Positions 1-5,026 of a DNA stretch of 6,900 nucleotides are shown piece by piece; the first letter of the stretch is position 1; the number at the start of each line of letters is the position of its first letter. Origin of the DNA: Nanobdellota archaeon. GTDB taxonomy: Archaea; Nanobdellota; Nanobdellia; Pacearchaeales; GW2011-AR1. The DNA is taken from the NCBI GenBank assembly GCA_020056045.1, contig JAGVIM010000022.1:1-6900 (forward strand), given 5' to 3'. The notes under the pieces were generated by a model. That model saw only the letters and a list, made by a program, of their open reading frames with translations. It did not search any database and was not told the DNA's origin. The position numbers and the translations under genes were made by a program.

Positions 1-1239
1 TATAGAAAAAGAATACATACTTTTATTGCAACCAGTGATATTCATATTGAAGATAAGTTTGGAAAAGACAGGAATTGGATTATCGAAAGAGCTGTGAATG
101 CTGTAAAAAAAGCAAGAAGCTATGTTGAAGATGTTGAATTCTCTTGCGAGGATTTTGGAAGAAGTGATTCAGATTATACTATTGATGTTGTTTGTGGAGC
201 AATAAAAGCAGGAGCAGGAACTATTAATCTTCCTGATACTGTTGGCTGGCTTACACCTTCAGAATCTTATGAAAAAGTAAAATATGTTATTGAAAAAGTA
301 AGAGAAAAGGGGTTGAATGCAATATTTTCAGTTCATAATCATAATGATTTTGGAATGGCTACTGCAACAACAATAGAAGCAATAAGAGCAGGAGTAAGAC
401 AGGTTGAGGTTACAGTAAATGGAATAGGAGAAAGAGCAGGAAACACATCTTTAGAAGAAATTGTTGCTATAATAAAAACAAAAAAATTAGGAGAATGTAA
501 TATAAATACAAGATATATTGGAGAAACAAGCAGATTACTTTCTAAGCTTACTGGAATATATCCTCAACCAAATAAAGCAATTGTTGGAAAAAATGCATTT
601 TCCCATGAAGCTGGAATACACCAAGATGGTGTAATAAAAGGAAGAGAAACCTATGAAACAATGGATCCGAGGGACTTTGGTGTTGAGAGTGTGTTGACTT
701 TCGGGCCTCGTTCAGGAAGAAATGCTCTTAGAGAAAAATATAAGCAACTTGGAATTGTTATTAATGAAAAAGAATTTGAAACAGTTGTTGAAAGATTTAA
801 AAAACTTGCAGATTATAAAAAAGAAATTGATGATTCTGATCTGATATTAGCAATAAAGAATGAAGAAAAAATTCCAAAATATTATAGTTTAATAGGATAT
901 AGTCCTGTTCATGTTAATGGAAATTTTGTAAGTATTGTTGAATTAGAGATCAATGGAAAAAGAGAGAAAATTTATGATTCTGGTGATGGTCAGATTGATT
1001 CTGCAATAAGAGGTGTTAGAAAAGCTATTGGAGAACAGGAACTCGAACTGACTGATTTTAATTCAAGATCAATTGGAAAGGGTTCTGAAGCTATTGGAGA
1101 AACAAGAGTTGTTGTTACAAAAAATGGCTGGGAAGTCAAAGGTTATGCAGCAAATAGTGATGTTGTAAGAAGTGCAATTGAAGCTTTTGTTGATGCTGCA
1201 AACAAAATTAAGTATGTTAAAGATTATTTTGAAAAGTAA
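1..1239 (+). CDS. leuA: 2-isopropylmalate synthase (LeuA), 5'-truncated by window edge
   Basis: The enzyme condenses acetyl-CoA with 2-oxoisovalerate to give 2-isopropylmalate, the first committed step of leucine synthesis, in the cytosol. The frame is open from base 1: the first residues read YRKRIHTFIATSDIHIEDKF, matching the RIHTFIATSPIH stretch of LeuA, so the GTG at 94 is an internal codon and not the start. Of a usual ~500 residues, 412 are visible; the N-terminal LRDG-type signature lies outside. Visible marks are the metal-binding HxH in SVHNHNDFG (residues ~112 and 114), NGIGERAGNTSLEE (~140), and HEAGIHQDGVIKGRETYE (~202), which is typical of isopropylmalate synthase. A C-terminal LeuA dimer/allosteric domain (~295-405) suggests leucine feedback. 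The usual GKHSGR is GPRSGR here. Citramalate or homocitrate synthase is a less likely alternative. It stops with TAA, 18 bp from the convergent neighbour's stop. Confidence 0.93.
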   Translation, partial: YRKRIHTFIATSDIHIEDKFGKDRNWIIERAVNAVKKARSYVEDVEFSCEDFGRSDSDYTIDVVCGAIKAGAGTINLPDTVGWLTPSESYEKVKYVIEKVREKGLNAIFSVHNHNDFGMATATTIEAIRAGVRQVEVTVNGIGERAGNTSLEEIVAIIKTKKLGECNINTRYIGETSRLLSKLTGIYPQPNKAIVGKNAFSHEAGIHQDGVIKGRETYETMDPRDFGVESVLTFGPRSGRNALREKYKQLGIVINEKEFETVVERFKKLADYKKEIDDSDLILAIKNEEKIPKYYSLIGYSPVHVNGNFVSIVELEINGKREKIYDSGDGQIDSAIRGVRKAIGEQELELTDFNSRSIGKGSEAIGETRVVVTKNGWEVKGYAANSDVVRSAIEAFVDAANKIKYVKDYFEK

Positions 1240-1248
1240 ATTCTTGAG

Positions 1249-1266
1249 AAAAAATAATTATTTTTT
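1249..1266. terminator. Palindromic two-way terminator between convergent genes
   Basis: This is a perfect 18-bp palindrome, AAAAAATAATTATTTTTT. Read on the plus strand it gives leuA a T6 tract 22-27 bases after its stop. Read on the minus strand it gives the opposing gene a T6 tract just past its TAA. Archaeal RNA polymerase is known to terminate at U-tracts without needing a strong hairpin. The palindrome contains the stop codon (1258-1260) and the two final lysine codons of the minus-strand gene. Its terminator role is inferred. Confidence 0.6.
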
Positions 1267-2046
1267 AATAACAAATAATCTACCACTAGGATCAGTTATT
1301 CCTAAATCAGGATGTCCGCAGTCAATATCTCCATAAAGACTAATGTAAGCTCTTGTTAAACCGGTTTTATGAGTAATTAATTCAAGATCTCCTGTTTTTC
1401 TTTCTTTTTTTGTTTGCCTTGGCAAACAAGTTCTTTGATCAATATCGCCAGGTAAAAAATATCCTGGTTGATTTATTATTGGTGCATGAACAATTTGAGT
1501 ATCATCAGTTATATTAAAACCAAGACTATCATAATTTGAACCAGGTAATTGTTTTAAAAGTGTTCCTCTTAAAGAAATTAACATTGGAAGTTTAAGATTT
1601 CCATATTTTGCACTAATTTGATCTGCTAAATCTTCTGCAATAATCTGATTAGGCCCTTCTATACTTCTTAAAACCAATGCAAAATCTATTGTTGAAAGTC
1701 TTAAATATTCTGGATTTTCATTAAGTGTATTTGCAAGATCTTCAAATCTTGGAAGATTATATCCAATTCTATCTAAAGGAGGAGTTGATAAATGGATTTT
1801 TCCACCTTGTGTTTTTTCTTTTGGAGATTGTAAAAAACATAAAATAAAAGGATTTAAATTGTTTATAACATTTCTTGAATCCAATTTCATTTGATTTAAA
1901 GTATTCAAATGTTTTCTTGTTCTTTTTCCACAGCCCCTATAATGTTCAAATAATTTTCTAGAATCTTCAGAAGAGAGTGTTGAAGATTTAAAACTTGGAA
2001 TATAGAGTTCTGTTGGAGTTAAATTAGGTTGTTGTTCTGATGTCAT
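1258..2046 (-). CDS. Unrecognised 262-residue soluble protein
   Basis: I do not recognise the family. No signal peptide or membrane segment is visible. The N-terminal ~60 residues are polar and basic (HYRGCGKRTRKHLNTLNQMK at ~35-54). A middle part (~95-165) alternates helices and strands. The C-terminal end (~235-262) has a compact strand-turn pattern, LYGDIDCGHPDLGITDPSGR followed by LFVIKK, which could be a small beta domain. Three of its four cysteines (C39, C207, C243) lie near basic, His or Asp residues, but no metal-binding CxxC motif is seen. The ATG at 2046 is preceded by a good ribosome site (CAAGGAG, minus strand) with 7-nt spacing, supporting this start. It is the second gene of a two-gene operon, 15 bp after the previous stop, which suggests the two proteins work together. 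The coding pattern is clean throughout. Function unknown. Confidence 0.8.
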   Translation of the reverse strand: MTSEQQPNLTPTELYIPSFKSSTLSSEDSRKLFEHYRGCGKRTRKHLNTLNQMKLDSRNVINNLNPFILCFLQSPKEKTQGGKIHLSTPPLDRIGYNLPRFEDLANTLNENPEYLRLSTIDFALVLRSIEGPNQIIAEDLADQISAKYGNLKLPMLISLRGTLLKQLPGSNYDSLGFNITDDTQIVHAPIINQPGYFLPGDIDQRTCLPRQTKKERKTGDLELITHKTGLTRAYISLYGDIDCGHPDLGITDPSGRLFVIKK

Positions 2047-2053
2047 CTTTTTT

Positions 2054-2060
2054 CTCCTTG
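2054..2060 (-). promoter_or_regulatory. Shine-Dalgarno site of the 262-residue gene
   Basis: CAAGGAG on the minus strand lies 7 nt before the ATG at 2046, inside the short gap after the upstream gene's stop. It fixes the start and shows that this internal operon gene is translated by ribosome-site recognition, unlike the leaderless first genes in the window. Confidence 0.7.
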
Positions 2061-2061
2061 T

Positions 2062-2466
2062 TTATTTATCAGGTCTATCAATTAAAGCACTTGCTTGATA
2101 GTGTTCGGGATTACTTCTTGTTAGAAAAGGTATTGGTTCAAGTAATCCTAATGCCTGAAAAACTTTTCCCAAATAATTAACATGTTGATTTGCAGGAGCA
2201 TTTGTATGCTGAATAAGAACTGTTGCAGTTAATACTCTATTTCCTTCAATAAGTTCAGTATTTATATCTTTAATACCAACTTCATATTCTGATTCCCTAG
2301 TATAATCTGCTAAGGTTGTTCCCATCTTTAATCTTACATCAGAATCTGTTAACCCTAATGGAGCTAAAACTTGATCTCTTGCCTCTGCTATTGGAATTAC
2401 AGTTCCATCTAAAATAGATGGTACTTCTGGAGTTTTTTCTGCTAAAAATTCTAAAACTTTTTTCAT
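2062..2466 (-). CDS. Unrecognised 134-residue soluble protein
   Basis: I do not recognise the family. It opens with a short amphipathic helix (MKKVLEFLAEKTPEV) and has no membrane segment. Residues ~62-90 (YEVGIKDINTELIEGNRVLT, then ATVLIQHTN) look like a beta hairpin or sheet. A helix at ~97-108 and a proline-rich tail follow. The small alpha/beta layout could suit a binding or adaptor domain, but nothing catalytic is evident. It is the first gene of a minus-strand operon with the 262-residue gene. The ATG at 2466 is supported by a TATA box centred ~29 bp upstream. A weak alternative is a GAGGT ribosome site 11 nt upstream, which would need the more distant TATA box (2500-2509). Function unknown. 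Confidence 0.78.
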   Translation of the reverse strand: MKKVLEFLAEKTPEVPSILDGTVIPIAEARDQVLAPLGLTDSDVRLKMGTTLADYTRESEYEVGIKDINTELIEGNRVLTATVLIQHTNAPANQHVNYLGKVFQALGLLEPIPFLTRSNPEHYQASALIDRPDK

Positions 2467-2491
2467 TGTAATTATTTACCTCAAATTTGAG

Positions 2492-2509
2492 TATATAAAT
2501 TTATATAAA
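2492..2509 (-). promoter_or_regulatory. Archaeal TATA box region for the minus-strand operon
   Basis: Two overlapping-style TATA elements read on the minus strand. TTTATATA (2499-2492) is centred ~29 bp from the ATG at 2466, giving a near-leaderless mRNA. TTTATATAAA (2509-2500) is centred ~38 bp away, giving a leader of about 12 nt that would just include the GAGGT site (2477-2481). Which one is used cannot be decided from the sequence. Confidence 0.55.
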
Positions 2510-2538
2510 CTGGCTTTTATAAATCTTTGTATTGTTGT

Positions 2539-2566
2539 ATCTTATTAGTGGTTACAATAATAAGAT
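2539..2566. repeat. Inverted repeat in divergent promoter region (9-bp arms)
   Basis: ATCTTATTA (2539-2547) and TAATAAGAT (2558-2566) are perfect inverted arms separated by 10 bases. It sits upstream of the minus-strand TATA boxes and far upstream of the plus-strand one. It could be an operator for a dimeric regulator or a hairpin in an unannotated RNA; AT-rich DNA also makes such repeats by chance. Confidence 0.45.
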
Positions 2567-2607
2567 TTAAATAGTAGAACTAACTAGATATATTATCACC
2601 TCTTTTC

Positions 2608-2655
2608 CCCTGAAGAGTAAAGACATACTTTTGTATGAAACTGACTCTTCATGGG
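2608..2655. repeat. Long interrupted hairpin upstream of plus-strand gene pair
   Basis: Outer arms TGAAGAGT (2611-2618) and ACTCTTCA (2644-2651) pair perfectly. They extend with CCC (2608-2610) against GGG (2653-2655) past one bulged T. An inner stem, CATAC (2624-2628) with GTATG (2633-2637), closes a TTTT loop. The internal loop between stems is AAAGA opposite AAACTG. This is more G/C-rich than its surroundings and ends ~15 bp before the TATA box at 2671, so it would lie outside the mRNA from that promoter. It could be an operator, a small structured RNA or a relic of a mobile element. Confidence 0.55.
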
Positions 2656-2670
2656 TTTATACTAAAAAGA

Positions 2671-2678
2671 TATAAATA
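2671..2678 (+). promoter_or_regulatory. Archaeal TATA box for the 97-residue gene
   Basis: TATAAATA is preceded by a purine-rich stretch (AAAAAGA) that fits a BRE, and is centred ~29 bp before the ATG at 2704. The expected transcript start is within a few bases of the start codon, so the mRNA is near-leaderless. Confidence 0.55.
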
Positions 2679-2703
2679 ACTAAAAAATAAGGATAAACAA
2701 AAA

Positions 2704-2997
2704 ATGGCAAATCAACAATTCAAATTAAAGGATAGATTTAGTCAAAATAAATCTTTTGATACAAAAAAATATGAATGTCCTGAGGGATATAGTCTTATAA
2801 AGATAGATGATATTTTTCAACTTACTGCCAGAGTATATAATGATACCTATGCATTTAGATTTAGGGAAAAACAAAAGAAATCTGTTTTAGAAATGTTAAA
2901 AGAATTTTCTGATCCAAAAAAAGGATTGAGTTTTAGCCCTGTAAATGCTGTTACCTGCAATGTTTTAGTAAATGACTATGTTCCTGGAAAGATTTAA
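2704..2997 (+). CDS. Unrecognised 97-residue small protein
   Basis: I do not recognise the family. The protein is small, soluble and basic, with a polar N-terminus (MANQQFKLKDRFSQNKSF). A strand/helix stretch (~30-52, LIKIDDIFQLTARVYNDTYA) precedes a lysine-rich helix (~53-68), and the tail (~76-95) is probably beta (FSPVNAVTCNVLVNDYV). Two cysteines (C25, C85) lie far apart and do not form a metal motif. The start is supported by the TATA box at 2671-2678. It is followed after 21 bp by a second small gene on the same strand, very likely co-transcribed. Codon use matches its neighbours, so there is no sign of recent transfer. Function unknown. Confidence 0.72.
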   Translation: MANQQFKLKDRFSQNKSFDTKKYECPEGYSLIKIDDIFQLTARVYNDTYAFRFREKQKKSVLEMLKEFSDPKKGLSFSPVNAVTCNVLVNDYVPGKI

Positions 2998-3018
2998 TAA
3001 AAAGTTGAATAATAAAAA

Positions 3019-3510
3019 ATGGTAAATCAAAGCAAAAAAAATGATGAAAGATCTTGGAGAAAGTGGAGAGAATATGGATCAGTTGGAAACATAAATGGCC
3101 GTTCTATAGGTGAAGCTTATGCCTTTTTTGATTCTGATACCTCTGAAAGTTATTTAAAAGAATTTATGCAAGATTTAGTAGCTAATTCTCAAAAAGGTTT
3201 AGAACTTACAGTTCAAGAGGGAGTTTCTGGAATTAGATTTGATGAAAAACTTGCTAAAGCAATTCAACATCCTGATGATTATAGAATAATGACACATGAT
3301 AGAAGAATGAAAGAACCTAAAAAAGAAGAAAAACCTGCTTCTAGTTTAAAATATTCATTAGTTACTAAATGTCCTGGGCTTAGTAATGAAGATACTGCTA
3401 AGAGAACTGGAAATATTATAGATTATATAAGAACTTTAAATAATGACTCTGATTTTTTCAGATGTGCTTTAGTTTATGAAAAAAATGATGAATACCATAT
3501 TTTAGGATAG
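3019..3510 (+). CDS. Unrecognised 163-residue soluble protein
   Basis: I do not recognise the family. The N-terminus is highly charged (SKKNDERSWRKWREYGSV, residues 5-22). A mixed helix/strand part follows (~30-92), then a lysine/glutamate-rich linker (~94-108, RRMKEPKKEEKP). A C-terminal segment (~110-163) shows KYSLVTKCPGLSNEDTAKRT, a helix (NIIDYIRTLNN) and a final strand pair. This suggests two small domains joined by a flexible linker, without membrane segments. No ribosome site is visible before the ATG, and no strong TATA box lies in the 21-bp gap. Expression probably depends on read-through from the 97-residue gene, whose first codons (MANQ versus MVNQ) are similar. It stops with TAG. 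Function unknown. Confidence 0.75.
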   Translation: MVNQSKKNDERSWRKWREYGSVGNINGRSIGEAYAFFDSDTSESYLKEFMQDLVANSQKGLELTVQEGVSGIRFDEKLAKAIQHPDDYRIMTHDRRMKEPKKEEKPASSLKYSLVTKCPGLSNEDTAKRTGNIIDYIRTLNNDSDFFRCALVYEKNDEYHILG

Positions 3511-3536
3511 ACAAATTTAAATGATAGATTTTTTAT

Positions 3537-3560
3537 AAATATCTCAGAAGATATTTTTTT
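3537..3560 (+). terminator. Hairpin plus T-tract terminator after the small-gene pair
   Basis: AAATATCT (3537-3544) pairs perfectly with AGATATTT (3549-3556) around a CAGA loop, and the T run continues to 3560. It begins 27 bp after the TAG of the 163-residue gene, the position expected for a transcription end. Because the arms are AT-rich, the U-tract may matter more than the hairpin in an archaeon. Confidence 0.6.
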
Positions 3561-3639
3561 AGAGAATAATTTTCTATAATTCTAAACATTTTAAACAAAT
3601 ATTTCAGAAACTTCTTGGCTTTTAAATCTAATCAGTAGA

Positions 3640-3652
3640 AAAAATAAAACTT
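3640..3652 (-). terminator. U-tract terminator of the TelA-like gene
   Basis: Read on the minus strand, the segment just past the TAA (3664-3666) gives a T-rich run, GTTTTATTTTTTC, without a clear hairpin. That is enough for archaeal termination in general. The remaining bases between the two convergent stops (3561-3639) show nothing else I can support. Confidence 0.4.
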
Positions 3653-3663
3653 AATAAACAGAA

Positions 3664-4920
3664 TTAAGCTGTTTGTGGTGGTGGAAGATATTTTGTAATT
3701 GTTCCAACTAATTTTTGTCTTGCTTCTTCTGTTCTATCTCTTATTGTTCTTGCATTTTCAGTAGCTTCTGTTCTATATTGTGCTATTAGCTTTACTGATT
3801 CTGTTTGATAGTTAATAACAGAATCAATTAATTTTTGAACTGAGTCTACAGAATAAGTTTTTCCATAAGCTGCTTTAAGTGCTGCTTGTTCGAGGCCAGT
3901 TCCAACTTCTGCAACAGCTTCTATTCCTTTTTCAGCTCCCCTTACCATTGCCTCTTGTGTTTGAGTTATTTCATACAATCCTTTTTGTGAAGTAAATATT
4001 GCATCTAGGGTTGTGAAAACAGTTTCATTTGTTTCAAAAAATGTAACAGATCTTCTATAAACAGCATCTTTTGCATCATGAGTTTGTTTTAATTTTACCA
4101 TTAATACATCACTTACATTGTATCCTACGCTTAAATTTTCAGCAACATCTTTTATTAATTGATATTTTCTATCATCTAAATCATGGGCTCTTTTTGCCTC
4201 ATCTCTTGCCAATTCCATTCTTGATCTTTGAACAGGATCATCTGGTGTAGATTGCAATGTTTGTGCAGCTTGTTCAAGAGTTTTTCTTGATGCTTCTAAT
4301 TTTCCTTCTTGTGTTTTTAAAACTTCATAGGCAATTGCTTCTGCTCCTTTTACTGCAAGTCTATAATCTCCATAAGCTCCTAATATTTCAGCTTCTCTAT
4401 CAAGCTGATCCTTTGTATCTGTCTGAACACTTCCATAATTTCTTCTTATTTTTTCAAATCTATCATGAGTTGTTCCTCTTCTTATTCTCATCCAAATATT
4501 ACTTACTTTTTCCATTCTATCAATTTTTCCATCTGCTAATTGTCCTACTAATTTTTTTGAATCATCAACTATTGAATCAAACATTCCTGTTATTGCATTA
4601 TATCTATCAGCAACTCTCATTTCTTCAACATTATTTCTAACCATTTGATTAAAAGTGCTTGTGTATCTTATTGTTTGAGCAATTGCAAGAACTCTTGGCT
4701 CATCAACATCTCTTACATCTTCAAGAAGAGATACTAATCTTGATTCTTCACCTTCTTTATGAACAATTCCTAATTTTTGTATAACTCTTAATGCTCCATC
4801 TAAATATTTTTGAATACCAGAAGTCTGTGCAGCAGGTTGTGTTAGTGTTTGTAATGATTCTCTTGATTTAGTTTCAGTTACAACTTCAGCAGCTACTAGT
4901 TTAGTTATATCATTAACCAT
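3664..4920 (-). CDS. TelA-like (toxic anion resistance-like) helical protein
   Basis: This is a 418-residue, almost entirely helical soluble protein with no signal or membrane segment. The layout resembles the TelA/KlaA family, linked to tellurite and other stress resistance in bacteria: a variable N-terminus (~1-60); a helical part with RRGTTHDRFEKIRRNYGSVQ (~147-166); charged coiled coil (~200-255); then LIKDVAENLSVGYNVSDVLM (~255-274). The end has a TelA-like pattern, RGAEKGIEAVAEVGTGLEQA (~327-346) and long Gln/Glu/Thr-spaced helices to ~405. Similarity is by pattern only, so a generic coiled-coil protein is possible. An in-frame TTG at 4929 also exists, but the TATA box at 4945-4952 is ~28 bp from the ATG at 4920, which fits a leaderless start there. 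It is divergent from the membrane-protein gene at 5027, with a shared promoter region. Confidence 0.5.
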   Translation of the reverse strand: MVNDITKLVAAEVVTETKSRESLQTLTQPAAQTSGIQKYLDGALRVIQKLGIVHKEGEESRLVSLLEDVRDVDEPRVLAIAQTIRYTSTFNQMVRNNVEEMRVADRYNAITGMFDSIVDDSKKLVGQLADGKIDRMEKVSNIWMRIRRGTTHDRFEKIRRNYGSVQTDTKDQLDREAEILGAYGDYRLAVKGAEAIAYEVLKTQEGKLEASRKTLEQAAQTLQSTPDDPVQRSRMELARDEAKRAHDLDDRKYQLIKDVAENLSVGYNVSDVLMVKLKQTHDAKDAVYRRSVTFFETNETVFTTLDAIFTSQKGLYEITQTQEAMVRGAEKGIEAVAEVGTGLEQAALKAAYGKTYSVDSVQKLIDSVINYQTESVKLIAQYRTEATENARTIRDRTEEARQKLVGTITKYLPPPQTA

Positions 4921-4944
4921 GTTAATCAAACAGATAAAAAATCA

Positions 4945-4952
4945 TTTATAAA
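4945..4952 (-). promoter_or_regulatory. TATA box for the TelA-like gene
   Basis: TTTATAAA, symmetric in itself, is centred ~28 bp upstream of the ATG at 4920. This spacing predicts transcription starting at or near the ATG, and it argues against the TTG at 4929, which would be only ~19 bp away and so probably upstream of the transcript. Confidence 0.6.
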
Positions 4953-4970
4953 TATTTATATTATGTAATT

Positions 4971-4980
4971 ACTATATAGT
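4971..4980. promoter_or_regulatory. Candidate operator palindrome midway between divergent TATA boxes
   Basis: ACTATATAGT is a perfect 10-bp palindrome centred within about 1 bp of the midpoint between the TATA boxes at 4945-4952 and 4997-5004. A dimeric regulator bound here could control both divergent genes. AT-rich sequence makes short palindromes fairly often, so this rests on position. Confidence 0.3.
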
Positions 4981-4996
4981 TGTCAGTATAATAATC

Positions 4997-5004
4997 TTTA
5001 TAAA
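4997..5004 (+). promoter_or_regulatory. TATA box for the membrane-protein operon
   Basis: TTTATAAA is centred ~26 bp upstream of the ATG at 5027, predicting a leaderless mRNA. No ribosome site is seen before that ATG, consistent with this. The element is identical to the one driving the divergent gene. Confidence 0.6.
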
Positions 5005-5026
5005 TCATTATATTTAAAGATAATTA

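Noticed and set aside
2608..2655. C/D-box or kink-turn RNA reading of the hairpin, prompted by CTGA at 2610-2613 and 2641-2644
   Set aside because: No RUGAUGA box C is present and the internal loop lacks the 3-nt bulge plus tandem G-A arrangement.
2635..2679. 14-codon open frame starting inside the intergenic hairpin
   Set aside because: Too short to support, with no ribosome site, and its end overlaps the TATA box of the next gene.
4257..4640. 127-codon plus-strand open frame rich in Leu/Phe
   Set aside because: It is antisense to the TelA-like gene. Its composition is just the reverse reading of Glu/Lys/Gln-rich codons, and it has no promoter or ribosome site.
4980..4991. Bacterial promoter reading (TTGTCA followed by TATAAT)
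   Set aside because: The two hexamers abut instead of being ~17 bp apart, while the TATA spacing to the ATG fits an archaeal leaderless promoter.
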